DNA of 35,356 bases from Pseudomonas endophytica (GTDB lineage Bacteria > Pseudomonadota > Gammaproteobacteria > Pseudomonadales > Pseudomonadaceae): the NCBI RefSeq assembly GCF_001411475.1, contig NZ_LLWH01000174.1, positions 1 through 35,356 of the forward strand, in the 5' to 3' direction. Below the pieces are notes generated by a model, which searched no databases, was not told the DNA's origin, and saw only the letters and a program-made list of their open reading frames with translations. Positions within the stretch are counted from its first letter, which is position 1. The number at the start of each line of letters is the position of its first letter. Shown here one piece after another: positions 8,600 through 18,364 of this stretch. The translations under genes were made by a program, and so were the position numbers.

Positions 8600-9106
8600 A
8601 TGCTGGATATAACTGCAAAAAAAATCTTCGCTGGCGCTTTTATGGCGACTCTTTTATCAGGTGTCAGCGTTGCCTACGCGGCGCCTGTAGACCCTCTCAA
8701 CATTGCTGGTCATTATCAGTGCACAGGGTTTGACAGTCATGATGGCCCGCTGCAAGGGGATCTGGTATTAACTCTGGATGAAGACGCCAGCCAGTTTGAC
8801 AAAAGTTTTGGGGCTTATCGTTTAAAACTGAATGTCGGAACTGAAGCGGCACCTGTTACCTACACCGGTTATGCTGCTGCGCAGGGGCAGTTGCTATCCA
8901 TCTACTTTGCCAATGACAGTGCGCAGGCGCCCACAGATCGGGGCGTCGGCATCGCTGTAATAACCCATGATCAAGACAGCCAAGGCCAATACACCACAAC
9001 ATTGCATAAATCTTATTACTTACCTGACTATATGCGCGACAGCCAAGATGGATATGGTCCTGGCGGACGTGGCACTGAAGTTTGTATTAAAAAGCCCACT
9101 CATTAA
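8600..9106 (+). CDS. Secreted protein of unknown function
   Basis: The 168-residue protein starts MLDITAKKIFAGAFMATLLSG, with a signal peptide probably cut after AYA (about residue 28). The ATG has AGGA 6 bases upstream. The mature part (PLNIAGHYQCTGFDSHDGPLQGDLVLTLDE...) resembles small periplasmic beta-rich proteins. It has two cysteines, one in YQCTG and one near the C-terminus in EVCIKK, that could form a disulfide. I do not recognise a named family. It is monocistronic and ends at a strong terminator. Confidence 0.8.
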   Translation: MLDITAKKIFAGAFMATLLSGVSVAYAAPVDPLNIAGHYQCTGFDSHDGPLQGDLVLTLDEDASQFDKSFGAYRLKLNVGTEAAPVTYTGYAAAQGQLLSIYFANDSAQAPTDRGVGIAVITHDQDSQGQYTTTLHKSYYLPDYMRDSQDGYGPGGRGTEVCIKKPTH

Positions 9107-9112
9107 ATGCAT

Positions 9113-9139
9113 AAAACCCCGGATAGAGTCCGGGGTTTT
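9113..9139. terminator. Bidirectional intrinsic terminator
   Basis: A perfect 11-bp stem (9113-9123 with 9129-9139, loop TAGAG) has AAAACCCCGGA and TCCGGGGTTTT arms, so either strand ends in a U-run. It sits between convergent genes at 8600-9106 (+) and 9155-9484 (-) and can serve both. Confidence 0.92.
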
Positions 9140-9154
9140 ATTGGCCGACAGTTA

Positions 9155-9484
9155 TCAGCTGTAGCTGTTAACTTTTACCAGGGATTGCTCGGTTTGAGCC
9201 TTTTCCCATGTCAGCGTTAGTGTTTCTAACACGCTCGCCATGAACGCTTTGTCAGCAGCGGCTTTTTTACCGACGTAGCCTTGGCCGCGACGGTACATTT
9301 TGAGATGAGCTCGCATGTGTGGGCGATCTTTCTCGAATTGGGTTTCTTCCTTGCACGCTACGACGCGTTCAATATGAACATCGCCTTTCTCACAGACCCA
9401 CAAGATGTGGTCGTTTAGCGTGTCTTTCTGAGCAGCGAAGAGTCGAGCCAGCTCGTTAACAGTCGGTTGGTTATTCAGGTTCAT
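9155..9484 (-). CDS. Conserved small protein of unknown function
   Basis: The 109-residue soluble protein starts MNLNNQPTVNELARLFAAQKD. A strong AAGGAG lies 6 bases upstream, which fixes the start 6 codons inside the longest frame. It is charged, rich in Lys/Glu, with no signal peptide or membrane helix. It contains two cysteines (WVCEKGD, VACKEE). I do not recognise the family. It is downstream of a decayed reading frame on the same strand and shares the bidirectional terminator at 9113-9139. Confidence 0.75.
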   Translation of the reverse strand: MNLNNQPTVNELARLFAAQKDTLNDHILWVCEKGDVHIERVVACKEETQFEKDRPHMRAHLKMYRRGQGYVGKKAAADKAFMASVLETLTLTWEKAQTEQSLVKVNSYS

Positions 9485-9486
9485 AG

Positions 9487-10045
9487 CTAACTCCTTGACC
9501 ACTCGTTGATCTGTCTAATTGATTCGTGCAACTGCTCATGCAGCGCTACGTAGTGTCCATCTAAAGCAGATCTGGCCTTGAGTCCTGCAGATGTAGTAGC
9601 GAAATAAAACACTACAACATGCTGCCTACCGCGAGGGAGAGCAACGTTAACCAGGATGCTTGAGCGACAAGTCGCATCACCACAAGCCTCTTGAGGACGT
9701 TTCGCTAGCCTCTCACGTCTTAAAAACGGACGATTAAGCCAGGTCAGCTTCATCAATTCTGCCTTGTGGGCAGTACCTATCCCGGAACAGCTCGACAGCT
9801 CGTCGAGCATGCTTGCAACAACCCTTTCCAGCGCTTCCGGTGGGGAAGACGTCTGCATAATGCGATGGGAAATTTGTGTCGTCAACCAATATGTAGTGTT
9901 TATTTTTATTCACTACATATGTGACTGGCGGGTCGCTTTTGAGTGTGCCGGTCATCTGCCTTAAGGCGTCGAGATGGTTATCGAAGGCGTGATTCGGGCA
10001 TGTAAGACACTTGCTTATAGGCGGGGGAGGTGAGGTGTATGCCAA
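9487..10045 (-). pseudogene. Decayed or frameshifted hypothetical gene
   Basis: Two overlapping frames on the minus strand both look protein-like. The first, 10045-9734, contains TYVVNKNKHYILVDDTNFPSHYADVFPTG. The second, 9885-9487, contains SSPPEALERVVASMLDELSS and runs to the stop just ahead of the neighbouring gene. Both open only at TTG codons and neither has a ribosome site. The simplest reading is one gene of about 180 residues broken by an indel near 9840-9860. Function unknown. Alternatives are one genuine short gene plus a shadow frame. Confidence 0.35.
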
Positions 10046-10221
10046 CGCATTTTGCAGACCGCGGCAACTGACGGTATGGAGTGCTCGATGACTTTGTATT
10101 GGCCAAAACAGTCAGGCAGTTTGAGCGGTTTGACCATTGTTGTAGAGCCTTTGCGAGGCGACTATCAGTAGGATTTTTCACGGCTCCCATTCCTAAAAAT
10201 AATGACCGAGGGATTCTGCTG

Positions 10222-11886
10222 ATGCGCGACTATCTGACCGCGACGAATGACTTTGACTACCAACGGACGGTGGCAGGTGCACTGACCGGGCATTTGTCGG
10301 CACTCAATGCCTGTGTTGAGTGTTGCGACCGACATGCCTTGCCGGGTCGTATTGCATTGTTTTGGGAGGGGCGCGACGCCAGTAGCGCGACGTACACCTT
10401 CACCGACTTGCAGGATAAGGCCGCGCGTTTTGCCAATTTCTTACGGGCCCAAGGTGTCAAGCAGGGGGACAAGGTGGCAGGCTTACTGCCGCGTAATGTC
10501 GAACTGCTAATAGCCGTACTGGCCACTTGGCGCATCGGTGCGATTTATCAACCTCTGTTTACTGCATTTGGGCCCAAAGCGATTGAACACCGCCTCAACA
10601 GTTCAGGGGCTGTGATAGTGCTAACTGATGCGCTAAACCGCCCCAAACTTAATGAGGTTAACGATTGCCCAGCTATCGTTACCGTGGCTGCCGCCAAGGG
10701 CCAAGGCCTGGTGCGCGGCGATTACAGTTTTTGGGCGGAGCTGGACAACTATTCGGCGGTGTGTGAACCCGTGTTGTTGAACGGTGACGACCCCTTTCTC
10801 ATGATGTTTACCTCGGGCACGACTGGCCCCGCCAAGCCGTTGTTGGTGCCGCTCAAAGCGATGGTGGCTTTCCAGAGTTACACCCGTGATGCGGTAGATT
10901 TGCGCCCAGAGGATTCATTCTGGAACTTGGCCGATCCGGGGTGGGCCTATGGGATCTACTACGGAATCACCGGGCCTCTGTCGATGGGCCATCCGATTAC
11001 GCTTTACGACGGTTCGTTTACGGTTGAAAGCACCTGTCGAATCATCAAGAAGTACGGCATCACCAACCTCACAGGGTCACCGACTGCCTATCGTCTACTG
11101 ATTGCGGCAGGTGAGGCGTTTTCAAGCAAGATCAAAGGCCAGTTACGTGCCGTCAGTAGTGCGGGTGAACCTCTTAACCCAGAAGTGATTCGCTGGTTCG
11201 CCGAAGAACTCAACGTGACCATCCACGACCATTACGGGCAAACCGAAGTGGGCATGGTGCTGTGCAACCATCATGGATTGGAGCACCCGGTGCACATGGG
11301 CGCTGCGGGCTTTGCCTCACCTGGCCACCGGATCGTGGTCTTGGACGACAATCATCAAGAATTGGCTGTGGGTCAGCCAGGCATTTTGGCGGTCGATCGC
11401 AGTCAGTCACCGATGTGCTGGTTTGCAGGCTACCAAGGTCTGCCGACGAAAGCGTTTGTTGGCAATTACTACTTGAGCGGCGACACCGTTGAATGGAACC
11501 CGGACGGCAGCATCAGTTTTGTTGGGCGCAGCGATGACGTGATCACCACCTCGGGTTATCGCGTTGGGCCTTTTGATGTGGAAAGCGCCTTGATCGAACA
11601 CCCGTCTGTAGTTGAAGCCGCGGTGGTCGGCAAGCCTTGCCCTGAGCGGACCGAGCTGGTTAAGGCGTTTGTGGTGTTGAACCCGCAATTTTTAGGTGAT
11701 GCACAACTGGCCGAAACCCTGCGTTTGCACGTGCGCCAGCGTTTGGCGGCGCACGCTTACCCCCGTGAAATCGAATTTGTCAGCGAATTGCCGAAAACCC
11801 CAAGCGGCAAGTTGCAGCGCTTTATTTTGCGCAATCAAGAAATTGCCAAGGCTGAGCAGGCGCAAAACGCCAAGGCTACAGCCTGA
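10222..11886 (+). CDS. fadDx: Acyl-CoA synthetase (AMP-binding, FadDx-type)
   Basis: The 554-residue ANL-family ligase activates a free carboxylic acid to its acyl-CoA with ATP. The P-loop-like motif TSGTTGPAKP follows LMMFTSG at about 195. An adenylation core motif YGQTEVG and SGDTVEWNPDGS are visible. The C-terminal lobe holds PKTPSGKLQR with the catalytic Lys at 530. The ATG at 10222 has GAGGGA 8 bases before it; an upstream extension of 47 codons looks non-coding. It opens a five-gene operon matching P. putida PP_2213-2217. Substrates are probably short or branched acids, which is inference from the neighbours. Confidence 0.88.
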   Translation: MRDYLTATNDFDYQRTVAGALTGHLSALNACVECCDRHALPGRIALFWEGRDASSATYTFTDLQDKAARFANFLRAQGVKQGDKVAGLLPRNVELLIAVLATWRIGAIYQPLFTAFGPKAIEHRLNSSGAVIVLTDALNRPKLNEVNDCPAIVTVAAAKGQGLVRGDYSFWAELDNYSAVCEPVLLNGDDPFLMMFTSGTTGPAKPLLVPLKAMVAFQSYTRDAVDLRPEDSFWNLADPGWAYGIYYGITGPLSMGHPITLYDGSFTVESTCRIIKKYGITNLTGSPTAYRLLIAAGEAFSSKIKGQLRAVSSAGEPLNPEVIRWFAEELNVTIHDHYGQTEVGMVLCNHHGLEHPVHMGAAGFASPGHRIVVLDDNHQELAVGQPGILAVDRSQSPMCWFAGYQGLPTKAFVGNYYLSGDTVEWNPDGSISFVGRSDDVITTSGYRVGPFDVESALIEHPSVVEAAVVGKPCPERTELVKAFVVLNPQFLGDAQLAETLRLHVRQRLAAHAYPREIEFVSELPKTPSGKLQRFILRNQEIAKAEQAQNAKATA

Positions 11887-11908
11887 TATCGAACCCTCAG
11901 GAACCCTT

Positions 11909-12670
11909 ATGCAAATCGAAAACAAGGTTTTTATCGTCACCGGTGGCGCATCCGGTTTAGGTGCAGCCACAGCTGAGATGCTCGTTAAAGCGGGTGCCAA
12001 GGTGATGTTGGTCGATCTAAATGCCGAAGCTGTGGCCGCGCAAGCGAACCGACTTGGCGTACAAAGCACGGTCGCGGATATCAGTCAGACGGATGCAGCA
12101 AAGGCTGCTGTGGATGACACTGTCGCCGCGTTCGGGCAGGTCAATGGCTTGGTGAACTGTGCCGGGGTTGTCCGGGGTGAAAAAATACTTGGCAAAAACG
12201 GCCCCCATTCGCTGGAGAACTTCAGCCAAGTGATTAACGTCAACCTGATTGGCAGTTTCAACATGCTGCGTCTGGCGGCCGCGGCAATTGCCGAAACGGC
12301 AGCTGATGCCGATGGCGAACGGGGAGTGATCATTAACACGGCGTCAGTCGCCGCGTTCGATGGGCAAATCGGTCAGGCCGCCTATGCAGCTTCCAAGGGC
12401 GCGATTACCAGCTTGACCTTGCCCGCAGCGCGTGAGCTGGCTCGTTTCGGGATTCGGGTCATGACCATCGCTCCGGGCATTTTCGAAACACCCATGATGG
12501 CCGGTATGACGCCTGAGGTTCGTGATTCTTTGGCCGCGGGAGTGCCGTTTCCGCCACGCTTAGGCAAGCCGAGTGAATACGCGTCGCTCGCCCAGCACAT
12601 TATTGAAAACAGCATGCTTAATGGCGAAGTCATCCGTCTCGACGGCGCCCTGCGCATGGCCGCGAAATAA
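11909..12670 (+). CDS. fadB2x: 3-hydroxyacyl-CoA dehydrogenase, SDR type (HSD10-like, FadB2x)
   Basis: This 253-residue short-chain dehydrogenase oxidises 3-hydroxyacyl-CoA to 3-ketoacyl-CoA with NAD+. The nucleotide motif is TGGASGLG (11-18), NCAG is at 83-86, and the catalytic residues are Ser146, Tyr159 and Lys163. The acidic Asp at the end of strand 2 (VMLVDLN) fits NAD rather than NADP. CAGGAA precedes the ATG, 22 bases after the ligase stop. The family includes mammalian HSD17B10 and bacterial 2-methyl-3-hydroxybutyryl-CoA dehydrogenases, which suits isoleucine or short-chain degradation. Confidence 0.88.
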   Translation: MQIENKVFIVTGGASGLGAATAEMLVKAGAKVMLVDLNAEAVAAQANRLGVQSTVADISQTDAAKAAVDDTVAAFGQVNGLVNCAGVVRGEKILGKNGPHSLENFSQVINVNLIGSFNMLRLAAAAIAETAADADGERGVIINTASVAAFDGQIGQAAYAASKGAITSLTLPAARELARFGIRVMTIAPGIFETPMMAGMTPEVRDSLAAGVPFPPRLGKPSEYASLAQHIIENSMLNGEVIRLDGALRMAAK

Positions 12671-12680
12671 GAGGTATGAA

Positions 12681-13874
12681 ATGACCATTGCCAATGATCC
12701 GATTGTTATTGTGAGCGCGGTACGTACGCCCATGGGCGGCTTCCAGGGCGACTTCAAAAACCTGACCTCGCCGCAGTTGGGCGCTGCTGCGATAAGCGCA
12801 GCCGTTGAACGCGCGGGTATTGACCCGAGCAGTGTGGACGAAGTGCTGTTTGGTTGCGTGCTGTCAGCCGGGCTGGGCCAAGCGCCTGCGCGGCAAGCGG
12901 CACTCGGAGCCGGGTTAGACAAAGGTACGCGCTGTACCACGTTAAACAAAATGTGCGGTTCGGGCATGCAAGCTACGATTCTGGCCCATGACCAATTGCT
13001 CGTCGGGAGTGTCGATGTGGTGGTGGCGGGCGGTATGGAGAGTATGTCTAACGCGCCGTACTTACTCGATCGCGCGCGTAGCGGCTACCGTATGGGGCAC
13101 GGCCGGGTGCTTGATCATATGTTTCTCGACGGCCTAGAAGATGCGTACGACCGTGGCCGTTTGATGGGCACCTTCGCTGAAGATTGCGCGCAGGGCCATG
13201 GTTTCACCCGTGAGGCTCAGGATGAGTTTGCAGTGGCATCGCTGATGCGTGCGCAACAAGCGATCAAGGATGGCAGTTTTAAAGCTGAGATCGTGCCAGT
13301 GCAGGTCGCAGTCGGTAAAGAACAGCGCTTGATCAGCGATGACGAGCAGCCGCCGAAGGCTAATTTGGCGAAAATTCCGACCTTGAAACCGGCGTTTCGC
13401 GAGGGTGGCACGGTGACAGCGGCCAACTCCAGCTCCATCTCCGATGGCGCGGCGGCGTTGGTGCTGATGCGTCGTTCGCAAGCGCAAAAGCGCGGTCTAA
13501 CACCGTTGGCGGTGATCCATGGTCACGCGGCGTTTGCCGACGAGCCAGGGTTGTTCCCGACTGCGCCGATTGGGGCAATCAAACGTTTGATGGACAAAAC
13601 AGGCTGGAATGTGTCCGAGGTCGATCTGTTTGAGATCAACGAGGCGTTTGCAGTTGTCACCTTAGTGACCATGCAGGAGCTGGGGCTAGCGCACGACAAG
13701 GTTAACGTCTATGGCGGTGCCTGCGCCCTTGGGCATCCGATCGGTGCATCGGGTGCGCGTATTCTGGTTACCTTGCTTTCAGCCTTGCGCCAGCGTCAGT
13801 TAAAACACGGCGTTGCTGCTATCTGCATTGGCGGCGGTGAAGCCACGGCGATTGCCGTGGAATGCCTGTACTAA
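12681..13874 (+). CDS. fadAx: Acetyl-CoA acetyltransferase / 3-ketoacyl-CoA thiolase (FadAx)
   Basis: This 397-residue thiolase cleaves 3-ketoacyl-CoA with CoA to release acetyl-CoA. The nucleophile Cys92 is in [10 protein letters not shown]. The NEAFA motif follows at about 320. The C-terminal [16 protein letters not shown] supplies His and the second catalytic Cys in the later CIGGGEA motif. An AGAGG site precedes the ATG, 10 bases after the dehydrogenase stop; the longer open frame upstream overlaps fadB2x and is rejected. It catalyses the last step of the spiral encoded by this operon. Confidence 0.92.
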   Translation: MTIANDPIVIVSAVRTPMGGFQGDFKNLTSPQLGAAAISAAVERAGIDPSSVDEVLFGCVLSAGLGQAPARQAALGAGLDKGTRCTTLNKMCGSGMQATILAHDQLLVGSVDVVVAGGMESMSNAPYLLDRARSGYRMGHGRVLDHMFLDGLEDAYDRGRLMGTFAEDCAQGHGFTREAQDEFAVASLMRAQQAIKDGSFKAEIVPVQVAVGKEQRLISDDEQPPKANLAKIPTLKPAFREGGTVTAANSSSISDGAAALVLMRRSQAQKRGLTPLAVIHGHAAFADEPGLFPTAPIGAIKRLMDKTGWNVSEVDLFEINEAFAVVTLVTMQELGLAHDKVNVYGGACALGHPIGASGARILVTLLSALRQRQLKHGVAAICIGGGEATAIAVECLY

Positions 13875-13882
13875 GGACTTTT

Positions 13883-15010
13883 ATGCTGCCTACCTTCGAA
13901 CAATTACAAATTCGCGAAGCGGCCCAACAGTTTGCACAAGAGCGCTTGAAGCCTTTTGCGGCTGAGTGGGACAAACATCATCGCTTTCCTCGTGAGGCGG
14001 TCGCTGAGATGGCCGAGTTGGGCTTTTTTGGCATGTTGGTGCCAGAAGAGTGGGGTGGTTGTGACGTGGGGTATCAAGCCTACGCGATGGCCCTAGAAGA
14101 AATCGCCGCCGGTGATGGTGCCTGTTCCACGATCATGAGCGTGCACAATTCGGTGGGCTGCGTGCCGATTCTTAAATACGGCACCGAACAGCAAAAGCGC
14201 GATTTTTTGTTGCCGCTGGCCAGTGGCGTGCAGCTGGGCGCGTTCGCCTTGACTGAACCACAAGCAGGTTCTGATGCCAGCGACCTCAAAACCCGTGCTC
14301 GTCGCGATGGTGATTACTACGTGCTCAATGGCTGCAAACAATTCATCACATCCGGGCAAAATGCTGGGGTCGTGATCGTGTTTGCGGTGACAGATCCGGC
14401 GGCAGGTAAGCGTGGCATCAGCGCGTTTATCGTACCCACCGACTCGCCTGGCTACAGCGTGGCCCGGGTAGAAGACAAGCTGGGACAGCATGCGTCAGAT
14501 ACCTGCCAGATCTTATTTACTGACTTAAAAGTACCCGTCGCCAATCGCCTCGGCGAAGAAGGTCAGGGCTACAAAATCGCCTTGAGCAATCTTGAAGGCG
14601 GGCGCATTGGAATTGCCTCCCAAGCCGTCGGCATGGCCCGCGCCGCCTTTGAGGTTGCCCGTGACTATGCGCGTGAGCGCGTGACCTTCGGCCAACCGCT
14701 GATTGAGCATCAGGCAGTGGCGTTTCGCTTGGCAGATATGTCGACGCAAATCGCTGTCGCCCGGCAAATGGTTCAGTACGCCGCGGCGTTGCGTGACAGT
14801 GGTCAATCGGCGTTGGTTGAAGCCTCGCAGGCCAAACTGTTTGCCTCGGAAATGGCTGAACAGGTGTGTTCCAAGGCATTGCAAACCTTGGGGGGGTATG
14901 GCTATTTGAACGACTTCCCGTTGGAGCGAATCTATCGCGATGTGCGGGTGTGCCAGATCTACGAAGGCACCAGCGATATTCAGCGCATGGTCATTTCGCG
15001 CAATCTTTGA
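13883..15010 (+). CDS. Short/branched-chain acyl-CoA dehydrogenase
   Basis: This 375-residue FAD flavoenzyme makes the trans-2-enoyl-CoA. It shows the full-length ACAD order: N-terminal helical domain, the [13 protein letters not shown] motif of the middle domain, and the C-terminal [10 protein letters not shown] motif. The catalytic Glu is at 361, the position used by short-chain enzymes. AAGGA stands 5 bases before the ATG, and the gene begins 8 bases after the thiolase stop. It corresponds in position to PP_2216 of P. putida. It shares an overall plan and many motifs with the second dehydrogenase at 15946-17097, so the two are paralogues with probably different chain preference. Confidence 0.9.
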   Translation: MLPTFEQLQIREAAQQFAQERLKPFAAEWDKHHRFPREAVAEMAELGFFGMLVPEEWGGCDVGYQAYAMALEEIAAGDGACSTIMSVHNSVGCVPILKYGTEQQKRDFLLPLASGVQLGAFALTEPQAGSDASDLKTRARRDGDYYVLNGCKQFITSGQNAGVVIVFAVTDPAAGKRGISAFIVPTDSPGYSVARVEDKLGQHASDTCQILFTDLKVPVANRLGEEGQGYKIALSNLEGGRIGIASQAVGMARAAFEVARDYARERVTFGQPLIEHQAVAFRLADMSTQIAVARQMVQYAAALRDSGQSALVEASQAKLFASEMAEQVCSKALQTLGGYGYLNDFPLERIYRDVRVCQIYEGTSDIQRMVISRNL

Positions 15011-15026
15011 ATTGAGGACGTTACTG

Positions 15027-15800
15027 ATGAGCTACGAAACCATTTTGTTAGACATTCATGGGCAAGTGGGCCTGATCACCTTAAACCGGCCGCAGGCGTT
15101 GAATGCCCTGAATGCTCAGTTGGTCAGCGAAGTGAATCATGCTTTGGACGCTTTGGAAGCGGATAACAGCATTGGATGCATCGTCATCACTGGCTCAAAA
15201 AAAGCCTTTGCTGCCGGCGCAGATATCAAAGAAATGGCGGAGCTGACTTATCCGCAGATTTACCTTGAAGACTTGTTCTCGGACAGTGATCGAGTATCGA
15301 CCCGTCGTAAACCAATCATTGCGGCAGTGGCTGGTTTTGCCTTGGGTGGCGGTTGTGAACTGGCGATGATGTGCGACTTTATTTTGGCCGGCGATAACGC
15401 AAAATTTGGGCAGCCGGAAATCAACTTAGGTGTGTTACCGGGCATGGGCGGCACTCAGCGTCTGACGCGTGCTGTGGGCAAGGCCAAGGCCATGGAAATG
15501 TGCCTCAGTGGGCGTTTGATGGATGCCGTTGAGGCAGAGCGTTCGGGGTTGGTGGCGCGAGTGATTGCAGTGGATGAGTTGCTGGACGAAGCGTTGAAAG
15601 TAGCCGCCACGATCGCCAAAAAATCGCTGCCGGTGCTGATGCTGACTAAAGAAAGTGTTAATCGTGCGTTTGAAGTGAACTTGACTGAAGGTGTGCGTTT
15701 TGAGCGTCGAGTTTTCCATTCGCTGTTCGCCACCCATGATCAAAAAGAAGGCATGGCAGCCTTTGTCGGCAAGCGTGAAGCGCAGTTCAAGAACAGCTAA
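15027..15800 (+). CDS. fadB1x: Enoyl-CoA hydratase (crotonase, FadB1x)
   Basis: This 257-residue crotonase hydrates trans-2-enoyl-CoA to 3-hydroxyacyl-CoA. It has the oxyanion-hole motifs [10 protein letters not shown] (61-70) and [10 protein letters not shown]. Both catalytic acids of classic crotonase are present, Glu111 (CELAMMCDF) and Glu131 (GQPEINLG), spaced 20 apart as in rat ECH. The start follows TTGAGGA; an upstream open extension overlaps the dehydrogenase and is rejected. It is the last gene of the five-gene operon, and the order ligase-dehydrogenase-thiolase-ACAD-hydratase gives every step of one beta-oxidation turn. Confidence 0.92.
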   Translation: MSYETILLDIHGQVGLITLNRPQALNALNAQLVSEVNHALDALEADNSIGCIVITGSKKAFAAGADIKEMAELTYPQIYLEDLFSDSDRVSTRRKPIIAAVAGFALGGGCELAMMCDFILAGDNAKFGQPEINLGVLPGMGGTQRLTRAVGKAKAMEMCLSGRLMDAVEAERSGLVARVIAVDELLDEALKVAATIAKKSLPVLMLTKESVNRAFEVNLTEGVRFERRVFHSLFATHDQKEGMAAFVGKREAQFKNS

Positions 15801-15853
15801 ACGTCGTCTTCAGTTGGTGTAAGGATGCTTGTATGTGGTCTTTTGCTTTTGAC

Positions 15854-15883
15854 GATCAAAAGATCGCAGCCTGCGGTATCTAC
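15854..15883. repeat. REP-like element between convergent operons
   Basis: GATCAAAAGATCGCAGCCTGCGG followed by a TAC triplet matches the Pseudomonas repeat also seen at 2472-2515. It lies in the 145-base gap between two converging acyl-CoA operons (stops at 15800 and 15946). No separate strong terminator is visible in that gap, so this element may carry out 3'-end formation. Confidence 0.5.
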
Positions 15884-15945
15884 GAAAACTTTTATCCAGT
15901 TAGCCACGCGAGAGCGCGGCAACTGGACTAAAGAGTACCGCCTGA

Positions 15946-17097
15946 CTAGATCAGATAATTCTTCAGCTCTCGGGCAATCACCATGCGCTGAATTTCACTC
16001 GATCCTTCGTAGATCTGAGTAATGCGTGCGTCGCGGTAGTAACGCTCCACTGGATAGTCTTCCAGATAGCCATAGCCGCCATGAATCTGGATAGCTTTGG
16101 AACACACAAACTCGGCTATTTCCGAAGCAAACAGTTTGGCTTGTGAGGCTTCTGACAAGCACGGTTTGCCCGCGCTGCGCAGGCGCGCGGCGTGCAAGAT
16201 CAACAACCGGGCTGCGTTCAGCCGAGTTTGCATATCCGCCAGCATGTTGGCCACGCTTTGGTGCTCAATGATGGCCTTGTCGAATTGCACTCGATCACGG
16301 GCGTAGGCCAAGGCTGCTTCAAAAGCAGCTCGTGCAATGCCCAGTGCTTGTGCAGCAATGCCGATGCGTCCGCCTTCAAGGTTGGACAGGGCGATGGCTA
16401 GCCCTTTGCCGCGCTCGCCCAATAAATTGGCTTCTGGCACGGTGCAGTTATTCAGCGTTACGGCGCAGGTGTCCGATGCACGAATACCCATTTTGTGTTC
16501 TGTGCGGTCAACGATAAAACCGGGCGTGTCGGTGGGTACTAAAAAGGCCGACAGGCCTTTTTTACCGAGTTCTGGATCTGTGACGGCGAATACAATGGCC
16601 AGTTTGGCGCGCTTGCCGTTGCTGACAAACTGCTTGGCGCCATTAATCACCCATTGACCGTCACGCAGTTCGGCTCGGGTACGTAAATTGTGGGCTTCGG
16701 AGCCCGCTTGCGGCTCCGTCAGGCAGAAACAGCCGATAGCTTGACCGCTGGCCAGTTCGGCCAACCAAGTTTGCTTTTGCGCTTCATTACCGTATTTGAG
16801 GATCGGGCCGCAGCCCACGGAGTTGTGAATGCTCATAAGAGCGCCTGTGGCGCCATCACCGGCCGATATTTCTTCGACAGCTAACGCGTAAGCCACGTAG
16901 TCGACATAGGTGCCGCCCCATTCCTCAGGGACGACCATGCCGAGCAGACCGAGCTCACCCATTTTTGACACCAGCGCGTCGTCGATCCAGCCTGCCTTTT
17001 CCCAAGCCTGAGCATGGGGAGCAATTTCGCCACGGGCAAAGTCACGCGCCATGTCCCGGATCATTACTTGTTCTTCAGTCAGTTCAAGGTCTTGCAT
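15946..17097 (-). CDS. Acyl-CoA dehydrogenase (isobutyryl-CoA dehydrogenase-like)
   Basis: This 383-residue FAD acyl-CoA dehydrogenase has [15 protein letters not shown] in the middle domain and [11 protein letters not shown] with catalytic Glu364. It begins [18 protein letters not shown], 3 bases after the stop of the hydrolase gene upstream. The ribosome site is poor, suggesting translational coupling. Pairing with a 3-hydroxyisobutyryl-CoA hydrolase type enzyme points to valine catabolism (isobutyryl-CoA to methacrylyl-CoA). This substrate call rests on context, since ACAD motifs alone do not separate isobutyryl from 2-methylbutyryl or short-chain forms. Confidence 0.88.
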   Translation of the reverse strand: MQDLELTEEQVMIRDMARDFARGEIAPHAQAWEKAGWIDDALVSKMGELGLLGMVVPEEWGGTYVDYVAYALAVEEISAGDGATGALMSIHNSVGCGPILKYGNEAQKQTWLAELASGQAIGCFCLTEPQAGSEAHNLRTRAELRDGQWVINGAKQFVSNGKRAKLAIVFAVTDPELGKKGLSAFLVPTDTPGFIVDRTEHKMGIRASDTCAVTLNNCTVPEANLLGERGKGLAIALSNLEGGRIGIAAQALGIARAAFEAALAYARDRVQFDKAIIEHQSVANMLADMQTRLNAARLLILHAARLRSAGKPCLSEASQAKLFASEIAEFVCSKAIQIHGGYGYLEDYPVERYYRDARITQIYEGSSEIQRMVIARELKNYLI

Positions 17098-17100
17098 GGC

Positions 17101-18207
17101 TCATACTCTGCTCTGTTTGAAGTCAGTGAAGAAACTGGCGACGTGCTTGGGATCAAGCTCGGCTAGGGTCGGGGGGTTCCAACGTGGATTTTTGTCTTTG
17201 TCGATGATCAACGCGCGCACACCTTCGATGAGGTCGCCGCGATCAAACCATTGGCGATCCAGGTGCAATTCGAGTACGAAGCACTGCTCAAGATTAAGTT
17301 GGCGGCTGTGGCGGAGCATTTCGAGGGTAACGCCCATGCCCAGCGGCGAGCGCGTTTCCAGCAGGTTTGCGGTTTCAATGGCCCACTCACGGTGCTGCTC
17401 TGCGGTGACAGCGCGCAGTTCAGCGACGATTTTAGGGACGCTGTCGTGGGCAAAAATTTCGTCAATCAAGGGTCGCAGCTTGGCCAGCGGAGCGTCGGGC
17501 AGCGTTTGTACCGCAAAGGTAGCCAGCAGCGCTGTGAGTTCTTCACGCGGGGATTTTTGCCACTTGAGTTGATCGAGACTCTGCTCCAGCTCAGGCAATT
17601 TGCTGCTGTCTGTGTACCAGTCTGCCAATCCGCAATACAACGCATCGCTTGCGCGAATCTGTATGCCGCTGACACCCAAGTAGGTGCCAATTTGGCCTGG
17701 AGTTCGGGTCAGGAAGTAGCTGGCGCCTACGTCCGGGAAATAGCCAATGGCGACTTCTGGCATCGCCAATCGGCTGCGCTCGGTGATTAGGCGCAGGCTA
17801 GAGCCTTGCGCCAAGCCCATGCCACCACCCAGTACGTAGCCATCCAATAGCGCGAGTACGGGTTTGGGGTAGCGATGCAAGGTGAGGTCTAGTGCGTATT
17901 CTTCTTCAAAGAAAATACTGTGCACGGTGTCTTTGCATTTATAGCTGTCATACAACGAACGTATATCGCCGCCAGCACAAAAAGCTTTTTCGCCAGCGCC
18001 GCGTAATACCACGGCGTTGATGACTGAATCTTTGGCCCAGGCATCAAGATGCTGTTGCAGGCTGCGGATCATTGGCAGATCTAACGCGTTCAGGCCGCTG
18101 GGGCGATTCAGGGTCAAGTAGCCAATTTGGTTACGGACTTCGGCAAGTATGGTGCTTTGAGTTGGCTCGACAGCCTGTGTCGGTGAGGATGAAACCTGAG
18201 CAGTCAT
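17101..18207 (-). CDS. 3-hydroxyisobutyryl-CoA hydrolase-type crotonase
   Basis: The 368-residue enzyme is longer than ordinary enoyl-CoA hydratases (about 260) and matches HIBCH proteins. Hallmarks are FCAGGDIRSLYDS, then LDGYVLGGGMGLAQGSS, and AMPEVAIGYFPDVGASYFL, where HIBCH uses the Glu and Asp for thioester hydrolysis. It releases 3-hydroxyisobutyrate from its CoA ester in valine breakdown. I use the ATG at 18207, which has GGGAG 9 bases upstream; a GTG sits directly before it. It is first in a two-gene operon with the acyl-CoA dehydrogenase. The old label enoyl-CoA hydratase/isomerase is also common for it. Confidence 0.87.
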   Translation of the reverse strand: MTAQVSSSPTQAVEPTQSTILAEVRNQIGYLTLNRPSGLNALDLPMIRSLQQHLDAWAKDSVINAVVLRGAGEKAFCAGGDIRSLYDSYKCKDTVHSIFFEEEYALDLTLHRYPKPVLALLDGYVLGGGMGLAQGSSLRLITERSRLAMPEVAIGYFPDVGASYFLTRTPGQIGTYLGVSGIQIRASDALYCGLADWYTDSSKLPELEQSLDQLKWQKSPREELTALLATFAVQTLPDAPLAKLRPLIDEIFAHDSVPKIVAELRAVTAEQHREWAIETANLLETRSPLGMGVTLEMLRHSRQLNLEQCFVLELHLDRQWFDRGDLIEGVRALIIDKDKNPRWNPPTLAELDPKHVASFFTDFKQSRV

Positions 18208-18364
18208 CACTAACTCCCTGCTGTGTATTATTTTTAGAATGTGTCCGCGGGCGAACGATAGTCGATGCTAACAGTGCAAATTTACCGATTACAACCGTGA
18301 TAAGTGCAGGGCTAGTATGCATTTTTGCACGGAGAACAGGCGCACAAACCCACAGCTTATTGCG

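Noticed and set aside
10081..10221. N-terminal extension of the acyl-CoA synthetase
   Set aside because: No ribosome site at the upstream start, unusual composition, and a good SD at the internal ATG that gives the normal family length.
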